Notes: generated from the letters alone by a model not told the origin. A stretch of 64,000 bases of DNA from Desarmillaria ectypa (GCA_030407005.1 JAUDYN010000001.1:4030001-4094000), one strand, 5' to 3'; positions 25,879-38,940 are shown, numbered from the stretch's first letter. Program-made: numbers and translations.

Positions 25879-25905
25879 ATGTCGAACTCTCAGATATCGT
25901 CAAAA

Positions 25906-27141
25906 ATGGGTAGTGCCATGTCTTGTAGAGCTGAAGAAAACCCGACGATGAGGGAGATAGAGGAACAGCATAGAAGGGAGGCAGAGAGAGCTGAAGCTCA
26001 ACGACGTGCTGAGCAAATGGAACGAGAAAGACAGGAGCTTTCCGAAAGACTCAGAAGGGAGCAGGAAGCAGCCCAGAGAGCGGCCCAACTCGCCGAGCAG
26101 CTAGAACGAGAAAGGCAGGCCCAGGCCGAGAGAATCAGAGTCCAGCGAGAAGAGGCACAAAGGGCGGCACGTACGGCAGAGAAACTGGAGAGGGAGAAGC
26201 AGGAACAGATGGAGAATGCCAGAAAAGAACGCAAGGCAGCTCAGAAGGCGGCCCAGGTTGCTAACGAGTTGCAAGAGCAGGTGCGGAAGAAGGAGGCAGA
26301 AATGAAGGAGACTTTGGAAGCCCAGAAGGCGATGGAGTCCAAGTGGAAGACAGGGATTCATCCGGTCGAATGGCCTACCAAGGAGAAATACGAGGCAACC
26401 AAACGTCGTTTTTATATGGAGGGCAAGTTTCATCTGGCTATCACTGGAATTTCGGGAACGGGAAAGTCATCTCTCATCAACGCCTTTCGAGGCATATGGG
26501 ACGATGAGGAGGGCGCCGCTCTGACCGATATTGTCGAAAGTACCTCCGTTGTCACCCCCTATCCAGACCCGAATCCTGCCAAACCTTTCATCTGGTTCGA
26601 TGTTCCGGGTTCAGGAACGCTCGCATGCTCCGACTGGACCTACTTCAACGACCAAGGTCTATACATTTTCGACGCCGTCATTGTCCTGTTCAACGACCGT
26701 TTCACTGCCACCGACATCGCCATTCTCAAGAATTGCGAGCGATACGACATCCCGACCTATATCGTTCGCTCCAAATCTGACATCCATGTTGAGAATATCG
26801 TCAAGAAGAAAAGGCGAGGAGCCGGGGGTAGAACTAATCCCTCAAAGATTCTTGATGAGGCTTGCAAGGAATACCTTGCAAGGACGCAGGAAAGTGTCCG
26901 GTCAAATTTGATGAAGAATGATCCTCCTATCCGGTCGCAGAAAATGTACGCTGTCTCCCGGGATACGTTGACAATGGTTGTTCGAGACGAGCCGCTCGAA
27001 GATACCATTGTGCTGAACGAGTTAGATTTGCTGAGAAATATCCTTCAGGATGGATATTCGCGACGATCTGGGAAGTCGTATGGTGCGATGTCGGATCTCA
27101 TGAAGACTGGTACGGACATTATCCGATTCTTTGCGAACTAA
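25906..27141 (+). CDS. IRG-like GTPase lacking the N-terminal hydrophobic segment
   Basis: Single-exon frame, 411 residues from the ATG at 25906 (MGSAMSCR). An in-frame ATG nine codons upstream (25879) is the alternative start. I prefer 25906 because Gly2/Ser6 then match the paralogues. The roughly 20-residue hydrophobic segment of the paralogues is missing: MGSAMS is followed almost at once by the conserved EENPTM. A long Arg/Glu coiled coil (about residues 20-145) precedes HPVEWPT, GISGTGKSS (about 180), DVPGSGT and RSKSD. It lies 1.3 kb downstream of the previous gene in the same orientation, consistent with tandem duplication followed by change at the 5' end. Confidence 0.9.
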   Translation: MGSAMSCRAEENPTMREIEEQHRREAERAEAQRRAEQMERERQELSERLRREQEAAQRAAQLAEQLERERQAQAERIRVQREEAQRAARTAEKLEREKQEQMENARKERKAAQKAAQVANELQEQVRKKEAEMKETLEAQKAMESKWKTGIHPVEWPTKEKYEATKRRFYMEGKFHLAITGISGTGKSSLINAFRGIWDDEEGAALTDIVESTSVVTPYPDPNPAKPFIWFDVPGSGTLACSDWTYFNDQGLYIFDAVIVLFNDRFTATDIAILKNCERYDIPTYIVRSKSDIHVENIVKKKRRGAGGRTNPSKILDEACKEYLARTQESVRSNLMKNDPPIRSQKMYAVSRDTLTMVVRDEPLEDTIVLNELDLLRNILQDGYSRRSGKSYGAMSDLMKTGTDIIRFFAN

Positions 27142-27714
27142 CAAAACCGAGTTCCCTCCGCTTTTGGTATCACGGCTATCCATGTTACCATGTACTTTTT
27201 AGTTGAAATTTCGTTCTTTAGTAATGTTTTCCGCGTTGGCTTCAGTTGATAGAAAAATTGTTCGGTCCCTCCCTCACCTCCTACTTCGAAGCGAATGATC
27301 TTGTGGCAAGCGCTGATGGCTTCGTTCATGAGATATTCACTCTGTGGAACTATGTTCCTTCCTTGAACATTCATCAGCCTACTGTACTATTACGGCCGCA
27401 TATTCATATAAAGCGTAACAGTCCTCCGTGAAGTGAGAGGGCATGTATCGCGTTTAAATGTTGCTCGGAGGCGAATCGGTGAAGGGGAGTGGTAGGTGGA
27501 CTACGGTACTGCATGCGCGGGTCCCTGTCCCTGGAAACGCAATGCAGCGGGTCAATGATTGCCATCCATTAACGGGATGGCTTTCCAGGGTCGTTGGAAG
27601 GCAGGGGAAGCCCATGGATGCGGCAGACCTGCATACCACCTGTGACTTCGTTTTGGGGCCGTATGTGGGGGGAGGCCACGTTACATGAGGAAGAGAGATG
27701 GTGGGGGAAAGAAT
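27142..27714. other. Intergenic region, no gene seen
   Basis: 3' flank of the GTPase gene. Frames on both strands are short and show no domain. Confidence 0.4.
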
Positions 27715-27845
27715 CGAAGGCGACGCCCTACTATACTCGCCGGAGAGGCCCGTACGGAAGGGAGGGGAACATGCACACGGTAATTTGAACGCGTCATTAG
27801 CCATCACTTACATAGGCATTCGTCACTGACGAAGGCGTGTAGTGA
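27715..27845 (-). promoter_or_regulatory. Repeated promoter segment, copy 2 (TATA altered)
   Basis: Inverted match to 1741-1865, sharing GACGCGTTCAAATTA and flanks. The TATA position reads GAGTATAGTAGGG, a weaker box than in copy 1. No recognisable gene follows on the minus strand. Confidence 0.4.
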
Positions 27846-27943
27846 CCCTTCCTATGGTTATGTACTCCCTCAAGGTCTTCTCCTCCACCGTCCGGGCCGG
27901 GGTTTCTTTATATAGCTCGTGGTATGATATAATACCAATCCAT

Positions 27944-28814
27944 TTACTTTGTCTTTCCGCACAGGACTGCACACGAAATCAACCATTTCAGTATGGGGCT
28001 CCTTGTGGAACTTTCTCTTGATATGGCCATGAACTTTCTGTCAGTGAATAGTTCAACCAGTGATGAGACGTACTCCTCGGGTGCAACGCCCGTCACCAGG
28101 GTGCCCACGACGCTCAGATAAAGCATAGACGGGTGAATACATACGACAAACCCTTTGATGGTGTTCGCTAATGTCGGGGTCGTCGAGCGTGTCGTCGACA
28201 GACCGTTTCTTCTGGACGTGTCCCACGCGGGTTTTTTTAAGGCAGTTGATGCTAGGACTGGACTCGGTGAGCGTGGCATATATAGTCTCGTCAAAGCGGA
28301 GGTCATCACTAAGGAGATAGTCGGAGCAGGAGAACGAGGTGTCGTATTCGAAGGTGCCGTGTCCACAAAGGAGATATATCAGAAGAGGGGACAGGCGGTG
28401 TCGTATGCAAATGCTTCATTGAGAGTGAAGCTATCCGGCGGTCGTAGTGAGAAAGCTGACCTTGGCGGCAAGGATGAAGACAGACGGGTCGATATTGAAA
28501 CTTTCTGCTGGAAGTGTCAAAATACTTTATCAAGTGATAAAGACATCTGTTTCTGACATAACTCAGCATTGAGTGTCATATTGATAGTGATATTCTTGCC
28601 ATCTCGTGGAAGGAAAACGTGATTCGCAAGGCTACGGAAACTGTCAGTGGACGATAGAAGAACAGAGCCCAACAACGAACATATCCAGATCTGGACATGG
28701 GCTACGAAAATATACAGTTCTGGGTGCTTGCCGTTCATGTAGTTTCCAAGCAATAGCATGTACACTAGAGACGAAGGCTACGATAATAGCGAGGCTGAGA
28801 CGCATTGCAAGCAT
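27944..28814 (-). pseudogene. Heme-thiolate peroxidase (UPO/chloroperoxidase family), probably broken
   Basis: The minus strand from 28814 gives a signal peptide (MLAMRLSLAIIVAFVSSVHA), then RSPCPDLD, which carries the PCP heme-ligand Cys. After a 46 nt intron follow SLANHVFLPRDGKNIT, NIDPSVFILAAKVSF, HGTFEYDTSFSCSDY, VGHVQKKRSVDDTL and MLYLSVVGTLVTGVAPEEY. This is the order of the Peroxidase_2 family, secreted enzymes that insert oxygen or halogen using peroxide. Damage: a frame change near 28170 separates the VQKKRSV part from the MLYLSVVG part, and stops interrupt the segment near 28400. The catalytic EHD motif reads EYD. It could be a recent pseudogene or a gene with complex splicing. Confidence 0.65.
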
Positions 28815-31429
28815 GACCTATATTTGCCGCTAGACCATCTTCCTATAGTGTCTATTCGCAGAGCAGGAAGACTTTGAGGTTATCCGAGCCTCCGATGGAG
28901 ATGAGCTATTAACCGCCGGCGCGTCGCCTGGAATTACAGCATTAGCAGAAGAATGTAAGTCAGAATATGCAGACTACTCTCACGAGATGATATTGCCACC
29001 GGATAGTATTGAATTGCTGGGTAGTATGTATCCAGCGGAAGTACCCTAGGACTGCCGTAAGTAAAAATGCACCGAAGCTGTAAAAAATTTCAGCCAAAAA
29101 GAACAGAAAATAAGAGCGTATTCATTGACTGAAGGTCAGCTGAGGGTCATGGAAAAAACTTTCCCTGGTTGTCGTCGCTGACATCCTTTACTGTAGGTGT
29201 CCATGACTCGTCACACCTTCCCTTCTCTTTTGGCAGGTATCGAGCCCTAATTTAATCCAAGGGAAACTGCTATTCCATAGGACGGGGATGGAACTGGAGC
29301 CTAGGCTGTTCCGTTTAGGCAAGACTGAGATGTAGAGGCCAGCATGAGAACAATAAGGAACGCCACCTATACTGGTAATAACTCTGATCTCTCTCTGATA
29401 AGGAAGAGAACAAATAAAGCATGGTGGGTGTTATCGGATTTTCAAGGACTAAGTTTGCCGGTCGCTTTTCACAGCTCCGGCGTTAACCGCGGTGATATCA
29501 ATGACCTGCGGGAGATTTTCTCACTACTATGAGAAGTATGCATGGAACTTCAGTCATCTGACTATCGATGTAGCTGTTCCTATCACAGGTTTCCTCCAGT
29601 CAGCATGATTCGAGTTTAAGCCAACACAAACTCTCGTAATACTTCCATTGCTTGAAATCCGCATTTTGAGCGCTCAGTGCACATATGCTGATATATATTT
29701 AACACATTGAACCAAATGTTTGGAAAGCCGGTTGCAGAATAATGACAAGGCATCTTTCCCTAGCCTTCCCAGCTTTGTCGAATGCAGGCCTGTCAGATCA
29801 AAATCAGATGAAATTGGTCCTAAGTGCAAGCTGAAGAACCACGGGTAGGGGTATATAAATCAAGGAATCCCCAATATTTGGAAGCTGAAATTACACTCAC
29901 TAATATGTACTTACAACACTTGATGGTTCAAGTCCAATTCCTGTCGCGGTTGGAAGTTATTGGCCGATGACGGGTTTCTCGAAGAGATCAAAGAGGAAAT
30001 GTCGTGACTGTCACGTCACAGACGGGAACAGACTTACTTATTCAACCCTTCACCGCGGAAAGCTTGAGCGTCACCTCGTAATTCTTTGGCCTTGATTTAC
30101 ACACTTATAATTACTGCAGCTCTTTCCATTGGCGCTGCATGGAATTTACTGTCTGCAATGTGGTTTGTCAAGAGGGTACTATGCTGTTTTACAATGAAGA
30201 AATTTGACATCCTTAGCTACGAGTCATCATGATGGTTTTCCCCTATTTCAAAGTTAGACAATGCTTATATGGTAGGTTTCTACTCTTCTCACTCTTTTGT
30301 ATTCTTAGTGGGGGTTTACAGGGAAGGTGTTCAAGTCCTACGCCAATGTTCATAACTTTATATGTATCAACTGCTCGAAACGTCACGTAAGCGTCACCTG
30401 GCTAGCTTAAATATTTAGCTTTGGAACCGGCCGGAAATATGGTTCTATGTTGGTTGCATTCATATGTACTAGCAAGTCTAAGAAGAATGAAAGATCATAT
30501 GACAATTCTTGACGCAGCGTCTTACTCGGGAGCGTCTCACATCGCTGTTGTTCAGGCCGGATACTTACATTTTTCGTCATAAGAGAACATGATTTATTTT
30601 GCATCGCGATTCAAAGAGCATTCTCTCAGCAGGGTATCTTTCTCGTTACCGTTCACCGCTCATTTATATTCTCGGCTTTCTCCGTCGGCAGGATGAATGT
30701 ACGGAGAACTTCAGTCATGTATTCTCAGACTGACATGAAAACATTATCCGCGCCCCTGTTTAAATTTTACTCGTTTGTAAGCTTTGTTCAATCGTGCTTC
30801 GCCACGACTGGAAGCATGTACGCCTGTCCTTCGAAGTGACGATCATAAGACGTAGGTTCTTCTGTTCTACTTTGTTTTCACTAATTGCACCCACTGCGAA
30901 CAGCCAGCCCACATATTGATAACACTTTTGCATGACCATGATTGCCTCACTCACACCCAGCCAGGCTCGCAGCGTACTGTAACGCAACGTCTTGCTAGTT
31001 TGGCTCAACAGATGACCGGTGATTCTTCGCATATTACAAGTAAAATGAAGTTTACATACGGCACAGCTAGCAGTTTGACCGGCACGTATGCATGATTCTG
31101 CTCTCAAACCAAACTTAGAGAATAGTCTTTCTGATGGAAAAAGCCGTTTCCCGGTGGGGTTATGCGTTCATCAGGGTCGGACCATTCGGAGCCTCGTGCC
31201 GTCTATTGCTGCTGCATGGCTTCGGCATTGTCGGCTCCCTATATTTGTTTTCAACTCAGACTCCTCTTCCATTACCCTGACGCGCAAATTCTTTGAATTC
31301 AAAGAGTACCAGGCATCCACAGCTTGGCGAATGCAGGCGTTCTCCTCTACTCTTTGTACATTCAACCACTACCGCTAGTCTCAGTCCGATAATATTGTAC
31401 AATACTTCTAGTGTTCGCAGTCTCTACAG
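28815..31429. other. Long region without a supported gene
   Basis: No frame shows domain motifs or consistent splicing. A GGTTCAAGTCC near 29929 resembles a tRNA B box but has no partner A box at the right distance. The last few hundred bases should include the histidine kinase promoter. Confidence 0.45.
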
Positions 31430-34400
31430 ATGGCGAATACCGACCCATTCCGGAAGCATCTCATTGCCTTACTCTCCATTTACGCTCTTGGCCCATCCAG
31501 TACCCCGATTCCCAAGTACGATGGTCCCGCCAATTGGGAAACTGGCTCCATTCTGCGTTCTTTAGAGAACTTTGCTAAACGTATGTATACCGCAGAGCAT
31601 GCTCTCAGCGGCGTCTATGCCCGAGAGAAGCAGGCGTCGCCCGTGACTGCCTTAGAATCTGATGTCGACACGATCTCAAAGCCCCACCCATCAGGTCCCT
31701 CTCCCATCGACCTCCACTCTTCCCAGGGCCCCTCTCTCGTTAACGATATGCCAACGTTGTCGACTCCTCCCGTTCCTATCGTGGACACCATGCAATGCCC
31801 GAGATGTAGTACTTGGACCACCGACCCCGGGACGATATTCAGGATATCATCATTGTCCGTACATATACCTCCCGGTTCGCCATCTGTTGTAGCAACCGGC
31901 GGACCGCTCGATATCGCAGCCAGGGTGAGCGGGATGAGCGCGGTCGAGGAACTCAAGCTCCTCAAGGACCAGGTTCAGGATGTCGCTCGTGTCTGTAATG
32001 CCGTCGCTAACGGTGACCTCAGCCAAAAGATAACTGTTGACGTTCGGGGCGAGGTCATGATTAAATTGAAGGATGCCATTAATACCATGGTACATTTAAT
32101 GATTTCACGTACTCTTCCCTTCTCTAATGTTCACTAGGTGGAAAGGCTCGGTCAGTTTGCGAAAGAGGTCACGCGCGTATCACAGGAAGTTGGAACGGAA
32201 GGGTGCGTATCTACATTCGCTACGTGATTTACTTGCTCACTCTGTCCCAGGAAACTCGGCGGCCAAGCGTTTGTACCTGGAGTTGAAGGGACGTGGCAAG
32301 AGCTAACAGACGTCGTCAATATACTTGCAGGTAATCTTACCAGTCAAGTGCGATCGATTGCTGCGGTCACCAAGGCTGTCGCTGTCGGAGATCTTTCGAA
32401 ACAAATTGAGGTCGATGCTAGAGGTGAAATCCTCGATCTCAAGAACACTGTTAACGGGATGGTCATTCGACTCAGAGCATTAGCTGCCGAAGTTACCAGA
32501 GTTACTCTGGAAGTTGGCAGCCAAGGGAAGCTAGGCGGACAGGCTGACGTACCGGATGTTGAAGGCGTATGGTTCGAGTTGGTTAGGAACGTGAACCGTA
32601 TGTGCTTATCGTTGACGGATCAAGTTCGTTCGATCGCGTCGGTTACTACTGCCGTAGCTCAGGGGGACTTGACGAGGAAAGTTGAGATCGAGGTTGAGGG
32701 CGAGATGCAGCAGCTGAAGACCACGTTCAACTCCATGGTCGATGACCTGAATGCTTTCGCTGGCGAAGTCACACGAGTCGCATTGGAGGTCGGTACACAG
32801 GGTATCCTTGGCGGTCAAGCCACAGTCGAGGGCGTCAAGGGCACTTGGGCAGACTTGACGAGAAACGTAAACAAGATGGCCACCAACCTGACAGACCAAG
32901 TCCGTTCTATATCAAAGGTCACCAAGGCCGTTGCGATGGGGAACTTGACACAGCTTGTTGACGTCAACGCTCAGGGTGAGATGCTTGACCTGAAAATCAC
33001 GGTGAATCAGATGGTGGAGCAATTAAGCGTCTTCGCGAGTGAAGTTACGCGAGTCAGTTTGGAGGTCGGTACGGAGGGTAAGCTGGGTGGGCAAGCCATT
33101 GTCCCTGGCGTGTTTGGAACTTGGAAGGTACGCGACTGTCTATGTTGATCAGATAAGCATCTCACCGTTATCACAGGCCTTGACGGATAATGTGAACTTG
33201 ATGGCAATGAATCTTACTAACCAAGTACGATCGATCGCTGGAGTTACCAAGGCTGTGGCAAATGGCGATCTATCCAAACGCGTGCAGATTGATGTAAAGG
33301 GAGAGTTCCTCGAGCTGAAAGATACTGTGAATCAAATGACCTCTTTATTGAGTGTATTTGCCGATGAGGTATGTTGCTTGGCCGGTCATTTACATATCAT
33401 CGTAACTGATTTGTTAGGTAACAAGAGTAGCAAGGGAGGTGGGTACTGAAGGCAGATTGGGTGGTCAAGCAGAGGTGAAGAATGTGGCCGGAACGTGGAA
33501 AGCCCTGACGGACAATGTTAATGTGATGGCTAGCAATGTATGTGGCGTCTGTTACCTTGTTTTCCCCCTTCCTTTCTCACACTCACTTCACAGCTGACAA
33601 ACCAAGTACGGGCAATTGCAATTGCCACAGTGTGTAACGTCTCTCTGTTGGGATTCTGACCGTTCCTGATTTTTGTGGTTTGTAGTCCGCTGTGGCGCAT
33701 GGAGATCTGACGCAGAAGATTGTTGGGCTATCTGTCTCAGGTGAAATGTTGGAGCTCGTTGAGACGATCAATAGGATGATCGTCCAACTAAACATATTTG
33801 CTGTAGAGGTCAAGAAAGTCGCTAGAGAAGTTGGGACAGAAGGAAAGCTAGGTGGTGCTGCTGATGTGGGTAACGTGCAGGGCATCTGGCAAGAGATTAC
33901 GTAGGTTCTATTTTTCTTGTTCTTTTCGTCTGGTCTTAACCTGACTTGATTCAGACTGTCTGTCAATGCCATGGCAGGTAACCTGACCACTCAAGTACGT
34001 GGCTTCGCTCAGATTTCGGCTGCTGCTATGGATGGCGACTTCACTCGATTCATAACTGTCGAGGCGAGCGGCGAGATGGACTCTTTGAAGTCGCATATTA
34101 ACAGCATGGTATTCAACTTGAGGGATAGTATCCAGAAGAACACAGCTGCAAGGGAAGCTGCCGAGCTGGCGAACAGAAGCAAGAGCGAGTTTCTGGCGAA
34201 CATGTCGCACGAGATCCGGTGAGGCACCCGAACTCTTTCTCATTTCTCGTACCGAACGAATTCATTGCAGGACGCCCATGAACGGTATCATCGGAATGAC
34301 CGAGTTAACATTAGACAGCGATCTTAACCGATCACAGAGAGAGAGCTTGTTGTTGGTTCACAGCCTCGCACGATCATTATTATTGATTATCGACGATATC

Positions 34401-36197
34401 TTAGATATCTCAAAGAGTAAGCTCGAGTCTTATCATCATGCACCCATCATCTTCATGCGTCAAATCCACAGTCGAAGCGGGCCGTATGACAATGGAGGCC
34501 GTTTCTTTTTCTCTTCGCCACATTGTATTTGGCATGCTCAAAACTTTAGTTGCCCGTGCGTCGCAGAACAACCTAGATTTGACATTCGATATTGCACCTG
34601 ATATCCCTGATCATCTTATCGGGGATTCACTACGGCTGCGGCAGGTGATAACAAATCTTGTCGGCAACGCGATCAAGTTCACGCCTCCAAAGATCTCACG
34701 AAGAGGACTTGTCGCGGTCAGCGTGCGCCTGGTGGCGTCCGACGACCAAAATGTCGTGCTTGAGTTCTGTGTTGCCGACACAGGCATTGGTATACCCAAG
34801 TCTAAGCAGAGCTTAATATTTGATACGTTCTCCCAAGCAGATGGGTCTACGACTAGGGTGCGTTCATGCATTTCGTTACCTGTGCTCGAGGCTTATATTT
34901 TGATGCTAGGAATACGGAGGAACTGGGCTAGGTCTTTCGATATCGAAACGCTTAGTGGTGCTCATGAGGGGCAATATGTGGGTGGAGAGCGAGGTGGCAA
35001 AAGGCAGCAAGTTTTTCTTCACGATCAGCTCGCGGATAAGTCGTTTATCAATGGAGACTATCGCGGCAAAAATGGCGCCCTTTGTGAACCGGACCATACT
35101 ATATGTGGATACCTTTGGAGACAAGACTGGCGTTGCAGAACAAATGTCTCAATTGGGATTGAAGCCTTACGTCGTGCATTCGGTGATGGAAGTTGGCTCC
35201 GTGCCCCCAGGTCAGCCCATCGATACGATTGTGGTTGATTCTTTACTGGTGGTGTGCATTTTTCACATCTTATCAAACTCTAACTCACACACTTCTAGAC
35301 CGAGGGTATCAGGGAACTTGACCATTTCAGATATCTACCAATCGTGCTAATTGCACCCTCTATATCTCGACTGAATCGTACGCTATTTAGTGCTGCCTGC
35401 TTAACGTGCTTATATACATTATTCGATAGTCAAGTGGTGCTTAGATAACAGCATCACAGCACAGCTGACGACTCCCGTCACGACCCAAGACCTCTCTTCC
35501 GCTTTGGTAGCCGCCCTCGAATCGAATACAGTGAACCGTGTAACAGTATCAACTGATTTACGGTTTGATATTCTCCTTGCGGAGGATAACATGGTTAACC
35601 AGAAGCTTGCGGTGAAGATATTGGAAAAGTATGGACACTCTGTTGCCATTGCTGAAAACGGAAACCAAGCGGTAGAATCGTACAAGAACAGTGTGCTTCA
35701 GAGCAAGCCGTTTGACGTTATTCTTGTTGGTGTCTATTTAGTGGTTCGTTTGGTGTCGTTGCTCATTGGCTGTAGATGGATGTCTCGATGCCGTTCATGG
35801 GCGGTATAGAAGCGACCGAGATTATTCGGTCCTATGAACTAGCTACTGGGCTATCGCGAATACCGATCATAGCCTTGACTGCACATGCCAGTATGTCTGA
35901 TCAGTCTGTCTTTCCCGACGCATTCACAGGTCCTTTGAAGTGATCGGCGACCGTGAGCGGTGTCTACAGGCGGGAATGGTGAGTATTTGGTGCTTGTGAT
36001 AATACATAATTATTCTGACAGTTTTACTAGGACGACCATATTACTAGTAAGATACTGCTTGACTGGCTATTCTACGTGATTTAAATAATCTCGCAGAACC
36101 TCTTCGTCGAGGAGATCTAATGAACGCAATTCATAAGCTCGCAACAGAAAAGAACCCTTCGCGCAACACTTTTCGACGAGCGCCTGCCACAATGTGA
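31430..36197 (+). CDS. NIK1: Group III hybrid histidine kinase (Nik1/Os-1 type)
   Basis: Seventeen exons join in frame to about 1314 residues: 31430-32089, 32138-32202, 32251-33127, 33177-33368, 33418-33537, 33594-33629, 33686-33900, 33955-34218, 34271-34416, 34472-34857, 34910-35248, 35299-35377, 35430-35725, 35776-35890, 35941-35978, 36031-36046, 36097-36197. After a variable N-terminus, a series of HAMP repeats (about residues 185-770) shows recurring VRSIAxVTxAVAxGDL, GEMxxLK and [19 protein letters not shown] blocks. Then come the H-box NMSHEIRTPMNG (phospho-His about 807), N-box [23 protein letters not shown], and GGTGLGLSI. The C-terminal receiver has [11 protein letters not shown], phospho-acceptor Asp in [11 protein letters not shown] (about 1227) and the conserved Lys in ITKPL. 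In fungi this soluble sensor kinase feeds the HOG osmostress pathway and is the target of phenylpyrrole/dicarboximide fungicides. No defect is visible. The exact donor at 35248 could be 3 nt later. Confidence 0.96.
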
Positions 36198-36482
36198 AGC
36201 TAATGAAATCAGAATGCTCAAGTATGTATATATAGACCGTGATATCCTAGGCTCTTTGTGATAACCCCAATACCATGCATTCTCCTGTATCTTTCTGGAC
36301 TCCACTATATAGCGGTTGTGCCGATGTATCATTGATTACTTTTTTTCAATTGTTCAGGAAAATGATGACGGCCCAGCGTCACGACACGGCAAATTTGTTA
36401 TTAGGGAGACACTTAAGAATTGAGTTACATCATTGCGAGTAACACACGGGTGTCATCATCATTATATCTATTTAGACACTCA

Positions 36483-38940
36483 TCAAACTCGAGATGATCT
36501 TCCTCCAAACGCATATTCAGGCGGTGCTTGTTGCGACCGCATCGCTTCCATCTCCCTGCGCAAATTTTCCACCTCTCCACGCACATCAACTATAGGCTCC
36601 ACGTCAGGGGGTGCAGCCGCAGAGGGTGCAAGCCTTTGTTTCGAACTTTGCACAGAAGTTGGAGGCTCAGAGTGCACGAGACGCCTTTTCGCAGTAGCTG
36701 CCAATGTTGAAGGTGTTGAAGGTTGTGGTGCAAGCGGGAGATACTTGTGGGTAAAAGGCGAGATTGTTTCCGACGACATCAAAAGACAACGCCACCCGAT
36801 GCAAGAATCAGAGCGATCCTTCCTACTACTTCGCCAACTATCGGGCTTAGGTTGTGGTTACGTTTGAAGCTCGTCGAGATACCACTGTCCTAAAAGCTGT
36901 CTGCTACAGCCAGTGAGTGATATACGCGGCAGAAACATCCAAAAAACGTCATTTACGTACGTCAAGTCGAGAGCTAATAACGAGAAGACAAACCCTTGAG
37001 AAAGGCTATAATAAAGCCACTTAGGGTGTTTAAAACTTGAATATTATGGATTGATACTACCGACCTAGCTTTCCCGCCAACAGTACTCCCATCTCCCGTA
37101 CTGTACGTGGTAGGAAAAATCACAGCACTCGATTTGGATGTAGCTTTCGAATGGACTATATCCACGAGCCGATCGCGCACGCAGCAGTCAGCATTGTCCA
37201 TTCTAAAAAGAGAAATCAACATCAGTGCTTCAAGGAAGAGACGGCGACGAACGAAATGCCGTGTAAAATTCGTTCCTAGAGAAAAGATTAATCACACTAC
37301 CTTGCAAGGTCACATCCAGATCGTACTAACCCTAGTCCCTCGCTGCGTACGCACTCTCTGTCGAAGCTGAATATTGACTATCCAGCAATGGGTACAGCAG
37401 ATATCCAGCCCAGGTTGCATTGAAATACAGAAACATCGGGAACGAGGCGTACATGACATCCACAGGATTTGTACATCTGAAAAATATCAGGTAAACGTAA
37501 TACGGAGAGTCAGGAAAGCTTCACTTCGTAGTGCCAATGTCCTTCATGTAAATTCTGATATCTGAGTATTCTAACCACCGGCCGAAGTCTCGGGCACCGT
37601 CATCTCAGTGCTTGCCTCTATGTGACGAGCGGCTAAGGAGACCACGTCAGTATACTCTGTCGATATGCTACTTGCATCTGAGAGAATTGTTTCATCAAGG
37701 GCCTCGGCTCTTGTTAGGGCGTTGAGGAAATCATCCAAGAACGCGGTAATCTGAAGCAGTGACGAAAGCATTATACTCACGCCATCGTCTACGCTACCAT
37801 ATTCTGTGAAATAGCACGTATACCTTTCCTGCTGCCCATACGTGATTGAGCATACGTGATTGAGGGATTCCAGACCAGCCCGGGAACCCATACCAATGCA
37901 TTGAGCGGGGTGCTATGGATGCTACGCGCATCGTACGCAAAGTCAAATGCTGTCCAACCGCTACAGAGACTGTAAGCCTTGTCGAGATGTAGCATACGCG
38001 TAGTACTCACTTTTCATTTATGTCACGAAACTTCGCGTCTGTGAAGTTTGATAGGGTCCCATCGACGTGCCATATGTTCCGGTTACATTCAACAGAACCT
38101 GTGCGGTATGTAACAACAAAAGCCTCGATGAATGAGAAGCGCAAAGAAAGGATCTAAAAAAAGACAGGCGGAGCGTGTCGCGTAGTAGACAGTTGATCGA
38201 TCGCTATATGTCCGGGAACTCTGGTACACCTCATGATAAATCAAAGATGAAGTTTGTGTCGTACTCCACTCGATGCGGGTATCCATGCTTTTGGAGAGCC
38301 ATTCTGATTCATAGCTACAAGCATGAGATATTCGACTTGACTGAAATCCAAACACATACCTCCCGTAATACCTGTATTAGAACTGAACGGTAGGTTGCTT
38401 TCCATCAGTTGCTACAGCATCAACGTAAAGATAAGTGAAAGGAAATGATTTCCGGACGAGATCATTTCGCTGTCAGAAAACGGGAGTCAGATGTCGTTAG
38501 ACAGACCGGTGGTTGAAGTTGTACTTCGAATGTGTTGAGAAACATGACATTCACATCCATCGAATTCGCCGTTATGGTCAATATGGTGCGTGTAGGAGTA
38601 AGTGACACCTTTGTCAGAGTAGTACTGTTCCCTTCTCGGAGCAGAGGGTCGCCATCGATTCGAGTTGGCATGCCCCATCCCAAAATCTGTTCAACTTTTG
38701 AAGTCAAATGGAAGTTGGAGTCGTAAGTCTTGCATGTTATTCTGTCCAGTGTTAAGGCCATTGATGAGCATGGTTGGTGCTAGAGCGTGTGTCAAGGTAG
38801 CTATTGAAGTACGGCGAATGGACAGAGAGAGGTATCACTGCCGACCACATCACAGACGGCCACATCGAGCACCATACTAGATGAGTGAGCAGAGAAATAG
38901 TGTCTGCCAAAGGAGCATTATTAGAATGAGTGCGTTTGAA
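36483..38940 (-). pseudogene. GtaA-type glutaminase, internally deleted copy
   Basis: This is colinear on the minus strand with the intact gene at 56525-60018. It retains an N-terminal segment (SAVIPLSVHSPYFNSYLD), LTPTRTIL and MDVNVMFL, WSTTQTSSLIYHE, the EYGSVDDG segment, EALDETILSDASSISTEY, ASFPMFLYFNATWAGYLL, VRDRLVDIVHSKATS and the tail QQAPPEYAFGGR. In-frame stops occur at the N-terminal end (near 38757). The block between YAARD and the VRDRLV segment (nine exons in the intact gene) is missing at about 37220-37335. The membrane anchor carries TGA where the relic at 22 kb has TGG (near 36776). It therefore cannot make the full protein. Confidence 0.75.

Noticed and set aside
29920..29945. 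GGTTCAAGTCC resembling a tRNA T-loop
   Set aside because: No D-arm or acceptor stem upstream.
36433..36867. 144-codon plus-strand frame
   Set aside because: Antisense shadow of the glutaminase pseudogene tail.
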